From positions 153,353 through 217,352 of the forward strand of contig JAEUHX010000047.1 in NCBI GenBank assembly GCA_016792805.1: a DNA stretch of 64,000 nt. The letters run 5' to 3'. This DNA comes from Planctomycetota bacterium. Its GTDB lineage: Bacteria; Planctomycetota; UBA1135; JACQFD01. The position numbers were made by a program, and so were the translations under genes. Below are positions 47,077 to 55,553 of the stretch, piece by piece; within the stretch, counting starts at the first letter, position 1, and the number at the start of each line of letters is the position of its first letter. The notes beneath the pieces are model-generated. The model made no database searches. It was not told where the DNA came from and saw only the letters and a program-made list of their open reading frames with translations.

Positions 47077-47235
47077 AGGTGATTTCATAAGTGCTCCGCA
47101 GCGCGAGCGCGAAGAATCGCCGTCCAGCGCAAGAAGCCTCGCCGCAGGCGTAACAGTGCGTTACGTCGAGGACGAAGCGACGCAGCGATGGGCGACGACG
47201 CCCGCGCGCAGCTCGGATGACGGATGAAACCACCT
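47077..47235. repeat. Second palindromic repeat (type B) abutting type A
   Basis: 159 bases with inverted ends aggtgatttcat (47077-47088) and atgaaaccacct (47224-47235), one mismatch, and imperfect pairing further inward. The centre has cgtaac/gttacg. It is AT-ended but otherwise GC-rich, carries no reading frame, and does not match type A outside the central hairpin. It ends 12 bases from the stop of the minus-strand regulator gene. Confidence 0.7.
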
Positions 47236-47247
47236 CAATGCAAGCTC

Positions 47248-48669
47248 TTACTTCTCTTCGATCTGTTGCAGCTTGCGGTGCAGCGTCGCTCGGTGAATAC
47301 CGAGCCGCCGTGCCGCAAGGCTAATGTTGTTTCCGGTCTCGCGCATGGCGGCGAGCACCAGGTCGCGCTCGACCTCCGCGAGAGGCCGCACGGCGAGGCT
47401 CGGCGCTGCGTCGCTCGAGGTCGCCGGCCCAAGCGCGAGATCGCTGGCGAGGATCTCTGCGCCCCTCGACACGATGACGGCGCGTTCGACCGCGTTGCGA
47501 AGCTCGCGCACATTTCCCGGCCACCGATGGGAGCGCAGGGCCGCGACCGCTTCCGCGGAGAACGTCCGGCCGGCGGCGCCGGGCAGCGCCTTGAGGAAGT
47601 GGTGCGCGAGTTCCAACACATCGCCATCGCGTTCGCGCAGCGGCGGCACCGAAATGGTGACAACCGCCAGGCGAAAGTAGAGGTCGCTCCGGAAACGCTG
47701 CTCCTCGATGGCCTTCCGCAGATCGCGGTTCGAGGCCGAGACCACGCGGAGATCGACGGCGCGGTCGCTGCGCCCGCCGAGGCGGCGAATGCGTCTCTCC
47801 TCGAGCGCGCGCAAGAGCTTCGCTTGGAGTGAGATTTCCATCTCGCCGACCTCGTCGAGGAAGAGGGTGCCGCCGTGGGCCTGCTCGAAGAGCCCTTCGC
47901 GACCCGCAGGATCCGCGCCTGTGAAGGCGCCGCGCTCGTAGCCGAAGAGCTCCGCCTCCAGGAGCGGCGCAGCCAGCGCCGCACAATTGACCGCAACCCA
48001 CGGCCCCTGCGACCGCTCGCTCTCGCGATGAATCGCGCGCGCCACAAGCTCCTTCCCCGTTCCGCTCTCTCCCACGATCAACGCCGAAGCCTGGCTCGCG
48101 GCCACGCGCCGAACCTCCTCCCGGAGACTCACCATGACGGCGCTCGAGCCGAGCAGGCCGTCGGCCGATCCGCGTGCCGTTGCGGAGCGCAGGCGAGCCA
48201 GCTCCTTGCGAAGCCTCCGGTGCTCGAGGGTTCGCGACAGGAGCGGCAGCAGGATGTCGCGACGAACCGGCTTCTCGAGGAAATCGTAGGCGCCGGCCCG
48301 CATCGCCTCGACCGCATGATGGATTGTGCCAAAGCCGGTCACGATCACGATCGGCAGCGCGGGATCGGTCGCCAGCATCTCGGGCAGCGCCGAGAGGGTC
48401 TCGCGCCCGGGCATGCGCAAATCGAGGAAGACGAGGTCGGGGCGCTCGTCGCCCAGGCGCAGAAGCGCTTCCTCAATGCTCGTCGCCCGAACCACTTCGT
48501 GCCCTTCCGCTTCGAGCACCATCGCGAGCCCCTCGAGAACGTCGGGCTCGTCGTCAGCCACCAAAATGCGCGCGCGCAGCGGTTCCAAGCGGTCGTGATG
48601 TTCCCTCGCCGCGCCGAGGGTTCCAAGGGCGATGTCCGTGGGGCACATTGGGAGTTCGATGATCCCCAT
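47248..48669 (-). CDS. Sigma-54-dependent response regulator, NtrC family
   Basis: 473 aa from ATG 48669 (ATG 48648 is an alternative). Domain order: receiver with acidic pair Asp39-Asp40 and phospho-acceptor Asp83 (LVFLDLRMPG), AAA+ domain with Walker A GESGTGKE and GAFTGA for sigma-54 contact, LFLDEVGEM, and a Fis-type helix-turn-helix at the end (ISLAARRLGIHRATLHRKL). It activates sigma-54 promoters when phosphorylated. No histidine kinase gene is adjacent, so the sensor is elsewhere. Its place beside the flagellar cluster makes a motility role possible but unproven. Confidence 0.94.
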   Translation of the reverse strand: MGIIELPMCPTDIALGTLGAAREHHDRLEPLRARILVADDEPDVLEGLAMVLEAEGHEVVRATSIEEALLRLGDERPDLVFLDLRMPGRETLSALPEMLATDPALPIVIVTGFGTIHHAVEAMRAGAYDFLEKPVRRDILLPLLSRTLEHRRLRKELARLRSATARGSADGLLGSSAVMVSLREEVRRVAASQASALIVGESGTGKELVARAIHRESERSQGPWVAVNCAALAAPLLEAELFGYERGAFTGADPAGREGLFEQAHGGTLFLDEVGEMEISLQAKLLRALEERRIRRLGGRSDRAVDLRVVSASNRDLRKAIEEQRFRSDLYFRLAVVTISVPPLRERDGDVLELAHHFLKALPGAAGRTFSAEAVAALRSHRWPGNVRELRNAVERAVIVSRGAEILASDLALGPATSSDAAPSLAVRPLAEVERDLVLAAMRETGNNISLAARRLGIHRATLHRKLQQIEEK

Positions 48670-48704
48670 GGATCGACGCGTCTCAAACCCGCGGGAAGCC
48701 CACC

Positions 48705-49466
48705 GTGGGACCTAAGCTCGCTCGGGCTCTGCTCCTCGTCGGAACGGTATCCTTCGCGGGACTCATCGCGTGGATCGCCCCCTATTGGTGGGAGCCGGTT
48801 CCCCTTCAAGGAGAGATCATCGACTGCTTCGCCAAGCACGACTACGCAGACGCCCGCCGGCTCATCGATTCCTTTTTGTTTACTCGTAAGGGCGAGCCGA
48901 TCACCCGGCTTTTCTGTAAGATCGACGGAAGCCACGCAACGATGACAGCTCCGGCGGCGGTGCCCGTCGTGCTCTCACCGCGCGACCGCTGCCTCGGAGC
49001 CAAAGGCTGGATCCGATGGTTCGACCCCAGCCCTGACGCCGTGCGCAAGGAATACTACGCTCGGCTTGAGGTGGAGGGACGGGAGCCGCGGAGATACGGC
49101 CCGACCGGCGCCGGCGCCACGGCCATCGACCTCGGGGGCGACGCTCTGGGCCCGCCGGGCGCGGCTGGCAGGATCGTGCTTCTCGACCGGGTCGGCGAGA
49201 TTGCACGAGCCAGTTTTGTGATTCTTTCACAACAGGCAAAGCAAGAGCTCACGCTCCGACTCGCCGTCGTGGATCGTATGGCGCCTGCGGTGCCTGAGGC
49301 CGGCGCTTACGTGAGAGCGATGACCTTCACAAATGAGCAGTGCTACTCGGATGCGCTGCGAGAGCTGGCGTGGCTTCTGAGTATCACAAAAAATGATCCG
49401 ACACTGCTCATGTTTCAGAAGGATTTATGGCATCGTCTCGGCATGACGGGCGCCCCGCAGAACTAG
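48705..49466 (+). CDS. Hypothetical protein with one N-terminal TM segment
   Basis: 253 aa from GTG 48705, 35 bases from the divergent regulator. Residues 5-26 are a single hydrophobic segment (LARALLLVGTVSFAGLIAWI), so the rest is probably periplasmic. The C-terminus (TFTNEQCYSDALRELAWLL) looks like a TPR-like helical hairpin. No family recognised. It lies 260 bases upstream of the first flagellin. Confidence 0.65.
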   Translation: MGPKLARALLLVGTVSFAGLIAWIAPYWWEPVPLQGEIIDCFAKHDYADARRLIDSFLFTRKGEPITRLFCKIDGSHATMTAPAAVPVVLSPRDRCLGAKGWIRWFDPSPDAVRKEYYARLEVEGREPRRYGPTGAGATAIDLGGDALGPPGAAGRIVLLDRVGEIARASFVILSQQAKQELTLRLAVVDRMAPAVPEAGAYVRAMTFTNEQCYSDALRELAWLLSITKNDPTLLMFQKDLWHRLGMTGAPQN

Positions 49467-49727
49467 CCCTTCCTGCCACAGATCATCCGCGCGCGCCCGC
49501 GCCGATCCCACTTCTTCGTTGAGGTACGACTCGCACGCTGCCTGCCAACCTCCCGGTGCAAGCTCGGAATTTCTTTCCGTGGGATTTGCGCTTTTCTCGT
49601 GGGAGCGCTCAAGCGCGCAGAACTCCGTCCGAGAATCTTCGTGAGCTCGGGAACCCCGGGAGCGCCGCGGCGTTCGCGGCGAACTCGGGAGAAAGAGCCA
49701 AACCTCTCTGTCAGGAAGGAGATCCCC

Positions 49728-50564
49728 ATGGGACTTCGCGTCAATACCAACATTTCGTCGATCGTCGCCCAGCGCAACCTCCAGGAGGTGACGCTGCGTC
49801 TCCAGAAGAACTTCAGCCACCTCGCTTCGGGCCTGCGCATCTCGCAAGCGGCGGACGACGCGGCCGGCCTCGCCATCAGCGAACGCCTGCGCGCCAAGAT
49901 CCGCTCCCTTCAGCAGTCGATCCGAAATGCGAACGATGGCATTTCGCTCGTGCAGACCGCCGAAGGCGCGCTTTCTGAGAATTCCAATATTCTCGCACGC
50001 ATGAAGGAGCTGGCCGTTCAGGCCCGCAACGGCACCACCAGCTCCTCCGACCGCGCGACGCTGGATGACGAATTCCAGTCGCTCATCAATGCGCTCTCGC
50101 GCAATGCCACTGCCACCTCCTACGGCGGCGTGAGTCTGCTGGACGGCAACCAGAGCGAGATCACCTTCCAGGTGGGCGACGGCGTCACCTCCGGCGTCGA
50201 CACTTTCACGGCGTCGCTCGCGGACGTGACGACCGGCACCCTCGGCGTCAGCTCGCTGTCGCTGAACACGTCGAGCGTCGGCTCCATCGACTCGATCATC
50301 GTGGCACTCGGCTCCGCCATTGACACCGTGAACACTGCCCGCGGCAAGTTCGGAGCGGCCCAGAACCGCCTCGCATCCACGATTGCGAGCCTCACGATCT
50401 CGGTCGAGAACCTTACAGCAGCCGAGTCGCGCATCCGCGACGTGGATGTGGCCTACGAGTCGGGCGACCTCACGAGGAACAATATCCTCCAGCAGGCGGC
50501 GACCTCGATCCTCGGCCAGGCCAATCTCCAGCCGCAGGCTGCGCTCAGCTTGCTGCGAGGCTAG
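49728..50564 (+). CDS. Flagellin 1
   Basis: 278 aa from ATG 49728, with aaggaga upstream; the frame is open further 5' but has no flagellin similarity. The N-terminal D0/D1 helices (MGLRVNTNISSIVAQRNLQE, ASGLRI, DDAAGLAISERLRA) and C-terminal helix (DVDVAYESGDLTRNNILQQA, ILGQANLQPQAALSLL) are typical. The central domain is very short, so the filament would have little surface-exposed D2/D3. First of four tandem paralogues; followed by two GC-rich hairpins. Confidence 0.96.
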   Translation: MGLRVNTNISSIVAQRNLQEVTLRLQKNFSHLASGLRISQAADDAAGLAISERLRAKIRSLQQSIRNANDGISLVQTAEGALSENSNILARMKELAVQARNGTTSSSDRATLDDEFQSLINALSRNATATSYGGVSLLDGNQSEITFQVGDGVTSGVDTFTASLADVTTGTLGVSSLSLNTSSVGSIDSIIVALGSAIDTVNTARGKFGAAQNRLASTIASLTISVENLTAAESRIRDVDVAYESGDLTRNNILQQAATSILGQANLQPQAALSLLRG

Positions 50565-50579
50565 TCGAATACCGCTGGC

Positions 50580-50606
50580 CCGCGGAGACAGAGGCCGCGG
50601 GCCGCT
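50580..50606 (+). terminator. GC-rich hairpin after flagellin 1
   Basis: ggcccgcgg (50580-50588) pairs perfectly with ccgcgggcc (50598-50606) around a 9-base loop, just past the stop codon. No U tract, so it may stabilise or end the transcript. Confidence 0.5.
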
Positions 50607-50634
50607 CCGGCTGATTCGGAAAAGGCTCTCCTCG

Positions 50635-50664
50635 CCGGCGCGCTCCTTATTGGGGGCGCGCCGG
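50635..50664 (+). terminator. Second hairpin after flagellin 1
   Basis: ccggcgcgc (50635-50643) pairs with gcgcgccgg (50656-50664). The intervening 12 bases contain ttatt. Together with the hairpin at 50580 it separates flagellin 1 from flagellin 2. Confidence 0.45.
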
Positions 50665-50772
50665 TTGGAAAGCATTTCCGAGGACACCGCCGGTGCAGGC
50701 GCAACTTGGATCGCCAGCTCGAGTTAGGGCGTATCCAGCGCCGCGTCTTGGCTCGAATCCCACGAAGAGACT

Positions 50773-50800
50773 TCAATCTCGCAACCTCATCGGCCGATAG
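50773..50800 (+). promoter_or_regulatory. Possible sigma-28 promoter for flagellin 2
   Basis: gccgatag at 50793-50800 matches seven of eight bases of the sigma-28 (FliA) -10 element GCCGATAA, with tcaa at 50773-50776 sixteen bases before it in place of TAAA. It lies about 80 bases upstream of the flagellin 2 ATG and after the hairpins, which suits flagellin control. I do not see an equally good match before the other three flagellins. Confidence 0.4.
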
Positions 50801-50881
50801 CGAGCGCCGGAAAGGGAGGCTCCTCCAGGAGCTGAACACTGAAGAGGGAAACGAGAGCACCCGCAAGGGGCGGAGTTCGAA

Positions 50882-51715
50882 ATGGGTCTTCGAGTCAACA
50901 CAAACGTCTCCTCGATCGTTGCACAGCGCAACCTCAGTGAGGTTACACTTCGGCTGCAACGCAACTATTCGAGGCTTGCTTCGGGCTTGCGAATCGCCAC
51001 CGCCGCCGACGACGCGGCAGGCCTCGCGATCAGCGAACGTCTCCGAGCCAAGATTCGTTCGCTCGGCCAGGCGGTGAGAAATGCCAACGATGGCATCTCA
51101 CTTGTACAAACCGCAGAAGGCGCGCTTTCTGAGAATTCCAATATTCTCACGCGCATGAAGGAGCTCGCGGTGCAAGCCCGAAACGGCACCACCAGCTCCT
51201 CGGACCGCGCCACGCTCGACGAAGAGTTTCAATCGCTGATCGGCGCTCTGTCGCGCAACTCGACCGCGACGACCTACGGCGGTGCCAATCTGCTGAACAG
51301 CACCTCCGATGTCACTTTTCAGATCGGCGACGGCACGACGGCCGGCGTCGACACTTTCTCGGCGTCGCTTGCCGATGTGTCGACCTCGACGCTCGGCGTC
51401 TCCTCGCTCTCGATCAACACATCGAGCGCGGGGCAGATTGACAGCGTCCTCACGGCGCTCGGATCCGCGATCGACACCGTGAACCAGGCGCGCGGCCGAT
51501 TCGGCGCGGCACAAAACCGGCTCTCGTCGACGATCAACAGCTTGAACATCAGCATCGAGAATCTGACGGCGGCCGAGTCGCGCATTCGTGACGTCGATGT
51601 GGCGTTCGAGTCGGGCGACCTCACGCGGAACTCGATTCTGCAGCAGGCTGCAACGGCCATCCTGGGCCAGACGAATCTGCAGCCGCAGGCTGCGCTTTCG
51701 CTCCTGCGGAACTAG
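50882..51715 (+). CDS. Flagellin 2
   Basis: 277 aa from ATG 50882 with ggag upstream. D0/D1 ends are conserved (MGLRVNTNVSSIVAQRNLSE; ESGDLTRNSILQQAATAILG). It differs from its neighbours in the middle (LLNSTSDVTFQIGDGTTAG) and in several D1 positions (LSEVTLRLQRNYSRLASG). It has its own candidate promoter at 50773 and is followed by a strong hairpin at 51740. The four copies probably share the same filament or are used under different conditions. Confidence 0.96.
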   Translation: MGLRVNTNVSSIVAQRNLSEVTLRLQRNYSRLASGLRIATAADDAAGLAISERLRAKIRSLGQAVRNANDGISLVQTAEGALSENSNILTRMKELAVQARNGTTSSSDRATLDEEFQSLIGALSRNSTATTYGGANLLNSTSDVTFQIGDGTTAGVDTFSASLADVSTSTLGVSSLSINTSSAGQIDSVLTALGSAIDTVNQARGRFGAAQNRLSSTINSLNISIENLTAAESRIRDVDVAFESGDLTRNSILQQAATAILGQTNLQPQAALSLLRN

Positions 51716-51739
51716 CAGCAGCACGACTTCTTCGCCCTC

Positions 51740-51773
51740 GCGGCGCGTGCTTCCTTCGGGGAGCGCGCGCCGC
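51740..51773 (+). terminator. 15-bp hairpin with cTTCGg tetraloop after flagellin 2
   Basis: Bases 51740-51754 pair with 51759-51773, with two G-U pairs, around a TTCG loop closed by C-G, one of the most stable RNA tetraloops. It lies 24 bases past the stop; gcgcgctttcat follows. It is likely a terminator or a 3' stability element. Confidence 0.65.
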
Positions 51774-51971
51774 GCGCGCTTTCATGGCCATCTCTCCCGA
51801 CGCAAGACCCCTGCCAATCGGCCTCGCATCGCTCGAGGTAGGCCAAACTTTCCGGTCCGCGGTCCTTCAGCGCCGGCGCAGACCTCCGAGAATGAATCCG
51901 TTGCCGGATCGGACTCCGGCTATGGGGAAGAAGTAGAAACTTCAGGGGCACCAATCGGTGCGAGAGTCATC

Positions 51972-52805
51972 ATGGGTCTTCGCGTCAATACCAACGTTAC
52001 GTCGATCGTGGCGCAGCGGAATCTGCAGGAAGTCACGATTCGCCTGCAGAAGAACTTCAGCCACCTCGCTTCGGGCCTCCGCATTGCGACGGCGGCGGAC
52101 GACGCGGCGGGTCTCGCCATCAGCGAGCGCCTTCGCGCCAAGATCCGCTCCCTCCAGCAGGCTGTGCGAAATGCCAACGATGGCATTTCGCTCGTGCAGA
52201 CTGCTGAAGGCGCGCTCTCGGAGAACTCGAACATTCTTACGCGCATGAAGGAGCTTGCGGTTCAGGCCCGCAACGGCACCACGAGCTCCTCGGACCGCGC
52301 AACGCTGGACGACGAGTTCCAGTCGCTGATCAGCGCGCTCTCGCGAAATGCGACGGCGACGACTTACGGCGGAGTGAATCTGCTGAACAGCTCCTCGGAC
52401 GTCACCTTCCAGGTCGGCGATGGCGTCTCCGCCGGCGTCGACACCTTCACCGCCTCGCTTGCCGACGTCACCACGTCGACGCTCGGCGTCTCTTCGCTGT
52501 CCCTCAATACCTCGAGCGTCGGCTCGATCGACTCGGTCATCACCGCCCTCGGGTCGGCCATCGACACGGTCAACACGGCGCGCGGCAAGTTCGGCGCCGC
52601 CCAGAACCGCCTCGCTTCCACCATTGCGAGCTTGAACATCTCGGTGGAGAACCTAACGGCGGCTGAGTCGCGCATCCGCGACGTCGACGTGGCCTTCGAG
52701 TCGGGCGACCTGACGAGGAACTCGATCCTCCAGCAGGCAGCGACCTCGATCCTCGGTCAGGCAAACCTCCAGCCGCAGGCTGCGCTGGCCCTGCTGCGAG
52801 GCTAA
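51972..52805 (+). CDS. Flagellin 3
   Basis: 277 aa from ATG 51972; the upstream open frame is not flagellin-like. Very close to flagellin 1 over most of its length (MGLRVNTNVTSIVAQRNLQE, QKNFSHLASGLRIATAADD, NTARGKFGAAQNRLASTIAS), with the middle LLNSSSDVTFQVGDGVSAG nearer to flagellin 2. The Shine-Dalgarno is weak (gagag). Followed by a perfect 11-bp hairpin. Confidence 0.96.
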   Translation: MGLRVNTNVTSIVAQRNLQEVTIRLQKNFSHLASGLRIATAADDAAGLAISERLRAKIRSLQQAVRNANDGISLVQTAEGALSENSNILTRMKELAVQARNGTTSSSDRATLDDEFQSLISALSRNATATTYGGVNLLNSSSDVTFQVGDGVSAGVDTFTASLADVTTSTLGVSSLSLNTSSVGSIDSVITALGSAIDTVNTARGKFGAAQNRLASTIASLNISVENLTAAESRIRDVDVAFESGDLTRNSILQQAATSILGQANLQPQAALALLRG

Positions 52806-52817
52806 GCGAACCCTCCG

Positions 52818-52843
52818 GCGGCGCACCGCGGTCGGTGCGCCGC
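52818..52843 (+). terminator. Perfect 11-bp hairpin after flagellin 3
   Basis: gcggcgcaccg (52818-52828) pairs perfectly with cggtgcgccgc (52833-52843) around a cggt loop, 12 bases past the stop codon. The rest of 52844-53115 shows no gene or clear promoter. Confidence 0.55.
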
Positions 52844-53115
52844 TCGAGAGAGCGGACGCCGGGGCAACTTCCCTGGCGCCGGACGGGCCGACCGACGCAC
52901 TCGCAACAAATGCGCGGCGTCGGCCGACCCGGAGAGGTCCCGAAGAGTCACCTCCGTTTCGGTGGGCGCACCCGCGCCCGCCGAAATTCTTGCTTTAGTC
53001 GCCCCAGACCTGGCTGCCGAACAGGGGGCCGCTCGGGCTCGACTTCCCGGATCCCCACTGCCGTCGAAGCCGAACTCGCGCATTCACCTCCCCCTCTGTT
53101 TGCTGCGAGTAGGTC

Positions 53116-53952
53116 ATGGGACTTCGCGTCAACACCAATATCTCGTCGATCGTTGCGCAGCGGAACCTGCAAGAAGTGACGCTGCGCCTACAGCGGAACT
53201 TCGCGCACCTCGCTTCAGGTTTGCGTGTCGCCAGCGCGGCCGATGATGCCGCCGGCCTCGCAATCTCGGAGCGCTTGCGCGCAAAAGTTCGATCGCTTCA
53301 CCAGGCGATCCGCAATGCCAACGACGGTATCTCGTTGGTGCAGACCGCTGAAGGCGCGTTGTCGGAGGATTCGAACATCCTGTCGCGCATGAAGGAGCTG
53401 GCCGTCCAGGCTCGCAACGGTACGACAAGCTCTTCGGACCGGGCGACACTGGACGACGAGTTCCGTTCGCTCATCAATGCGCTTCAGCGCAACGCCAGCG
53501 CTACAACGTACGGCGGCGTGAACCTCCTCGACGGTTCGGCGCTCGACATCACTTTCCAGGTCGGCGATTCCACGGTCGCCGGCGTGGATACGTTCACCAC
53601 GTCGCTCACCGACGTGACAACGACCGCGCTCGGCATCAATAACCTGCGCCTGAACACGGACTCGATGGGTGAGATCGACAATGTGATCCTCACTCTCAGC
53701 ACCGCGATCGATTCGGTGAATACGGCTCGCGGCCGATTCGGTGCTGCTCAGAACCGGCTCGCGTCGACGATCTCGAGCTTGAATATCAGTATCGAGAACC
53801 TGACAGCCGCTGAGTCGCGAATCCGCGACGTGGATGTGGCTTTCGAGTCGGGCGACTTGACACGGAATAATATTCTCCAGCAAGCCGCGACCGCGATCCT
53901 CGGACAGGCCAATCTTCAGCCTCAAGCGGCCCTCTCTCTGCTCCGACAATAA
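53116..53952 (+). CDS. Flagellin 4
   Basis: 278 aa from ATG 53116. The most diverged of the four: EDSNILSRMKEL for ENSNIL, LQRNASATTYGGVNLLDGSA, and IDNVILTLSTAIDSVN in the second D1 helix, with the conserved C-terminal ESGDLTRNNILQQAATAILG. It is the copy next to fliD, with a weak ribosome site (gtagg). A perfect 12-bp hairpin follows at 53993. Confidence 0.96.
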   Translation: MGLRVNTNISSIVAQRNLQEVTLRLQRNFAHLASGLRVASAADDAAGLAISERLRAKVRSLHQAIRNANDGISLVQTAEGALSEDSNILSRMKELAVQARNGTTSSSDRATLDDEFRSLINALQRNASATTYGGVNLLDGSALDITFQVGDSTVAGVDTFTTSLTDVTTTALGINNLRLNTDSMGEIDNVILTLSTAIDSVNTARGRFGAAQNRLASTISSLNISIENLTAAESRIRDVDVAFESGDLTRNNILQQAATAILGQANLQPQAALSLLRQ

Positions 53953-53992
53953 AGCCGGAACTTCGTTTCGGCGGATAGCTCGGGTGAGGTTC

Positions 53993-54023
53993 GGACGCCT
54001 CGCGCCCATCGCGCGAGGCGTCC
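53993..54023 (+). terminator. Perfect 12-bp hairpin after flagellin 4
   Basis: ggacgcctcgcg (53993-54004) pairs with cgcgaggcgtcc (54012-54023) around a 7-base loop, between flagellin 4 and fliD; tctcgag follows. It would separate or attenuate flagellin and fliD transcription. Confidence 0.55.
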
Positions 54024-54059
54024 TCTCGAGTTCGGCGTCGCAAACGAAAGAAGGACACC

Positions 54060-55487
54060 ATGGCGGATGGCATCGGCTCTGTGGGCGGCGGGAACGCCGC
54101 GGGAATCAACTTCTCGGGAGTCGCTTCGGGCATCGATACCGAAGCGATCATTGCTGCCCTCACGAAACTCGAGCGGCGGCCGGTGGATCTCGCCATCGCC
54201 AAAAAAGAGAAGGCACAGAAGACGAGCAATCTCATCGGGCAGCTCATCAGCAAAGTCAAGAGCTTGCGCGAGCAGGTGGCGGCCCTCGGCTCGATCCAGA
54301 GTTCGAAGGCATTCGCGACATCGTCGTCGGATACTACAAAAATCACCGCCTCCGCGAGCTCATCGGCTGTGGCCGGAGCGCACACGCTCGAGGTGACACA
54401 GCTCGCCACCTCCCACTCCATCCGCGCCGGGGGAACCGCCACGATCACCGACGCAACGGCTGCGTTTGCCACAGGTGCCGGCACCATTCAGGTGACCTAC
54501 GATGGAACAAGCGGGTCGGCCATCACGCTCGACGGGAAGTCGCTCAATGATGTGGTCGTGGAGATCAACTCCCAGGACCTCGGAGTCACGGCCAGCGCCG
54601 TGAACGTGGGCACAACCGCTGCGCCCGATTATCAGCTCGTCCTGACTGGCAATAAAACAGGCGCGTCCAAGACGATAAGTACCACAGTTACGGGGACCGG
54701 CCTCGCCGCCTTCACTACGGTCTCCGCCGCGAAGAATTCCATTTTCAAGGTCGACGGCCTCGATCTCAGCCGCGAATCGAACACGATCAATGACGCGATT
54801 ACGGGATTGACATTCAATCTTCTCGCTCCAACCGCGGGCGGTTCCCCCGTCTCTGTCACGGTCTCCGCCGACACCCTCGGGGTCAAGAAGAAGCTCACGG
54901 CCATCGTCGATGCATACAACGACGTCATTCGGCTGATCAATCAGAACAACACCTATGACTCCACGTCGAAGGTCGCCGGGGCCTTCTTCGGCGAATCGTC
55001 CGTGAACTCGCTCCTCGGCCAGCTCCGAAATGCCGTGGTCTCGAACGGATCGTCCTTCGTTTCCGACGAAGCATACAGCTCACTCGGCGTCCTCGGAATT
55101 CGCATGCAGGACGACGGGACGCTCAAGGTGGATGAGTCGAAGCTCAATACAAAGCTCTCCACCGATATGACGAAGGTGCTCGACTTCTTCATCGACACCG
55201 ATACCTCTGGATCCGACAAGGGATTCGCCGCGGTGATCCGAGATCTTGCGGACAAGGCGACGCTGCTGAATTCGGATACAGATGGCGGCAAACCGTACGA
55301 AGGATACCTGCGCGCAAAGCAGACGTCGCTCACCGATCAGATCGAAGACTTGCAAAAAGTGATCGACCGCGGCGAGGAGAACGTTGACGCCTTCGCGAAG
55401 CAGCTGAAGCTCAAGTATGCGGCCTTCGAGCAGAGCATCGGCAAGCTGAAGGCACAGCAGCAGGCGCTGCTCGCCAAGTTCGGATGA
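54060..55487 (+). CDS. fliD: Flagellar filament cap protein FliD
   Basis: 475 aa from ATG 54060, with gaagga upstream. The FliD_N region has FSGVASGIDTEAIIAALTKLE and the typical helical start (QLISKVKSLREQVAAL); the middle beta region has HTLEVTQLATSHSI; the C-terminal domain has VDAYNDVIRLINQN and ends in the helical segment IDRGEENVDAFAKQLKLKY. FliD caps the filament and guides flagellin folding. Followed by fliS, its usual chaperone neighbour. Confidence 0.95.
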   Translation: MADGIGSVGGGNAAGINFSGVASGIDTEAIIAALTKLERRPVDLAIAKKEKAQKTSNLIGQLISKVKSLREQVAALGSIQSSKAFATSSSDTTKITASASSSAVAGAHTLEVTQLATSHSIRAGGTATITDATAAFATGAGTIQVTYDGTSGSAITLDGKSLNDVVVEINSQDLGVTASAVNVGTTAAPDYQLVLTGNKTGASKTISTTVTGTGLAAFTTVSAAKNSIFKVDGLDLSRESNTINDAITGLTFNLLAPTAGGSPVSVTVSADTLGVKKKLTAIVDAYNDVIRLINQNNTYDSTSKVAGAFFGESSVNSLLGQLRNAVVSNGSSFVSDEAYSSLGVLGIRMQDDGTLKVDESKLNTKLSTDMTKVLDFFIDTDTSGSDKGFAAVIRDLADKATLLNSDTDGGKPYEGYLRAKQTSLTDQIEDLQKVIDRGEENVDAFAKQLKLKYAAFEQSIGKLKAQQQALLAKFG

Positions 55488-55553
55488 TTCCTTCGGGCGC
55501 ATCGAACACATCCCACCTCACCGCACTCGTCCAAAGCCAAGGCTCAAGATTCC

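Noticed and set aside
49467..49727. Sigma-54 promoter before flagellin 1
   Set aside because: No GG-N10-GC element with good flanks was found; nearby TTGC words lack the -24 part.
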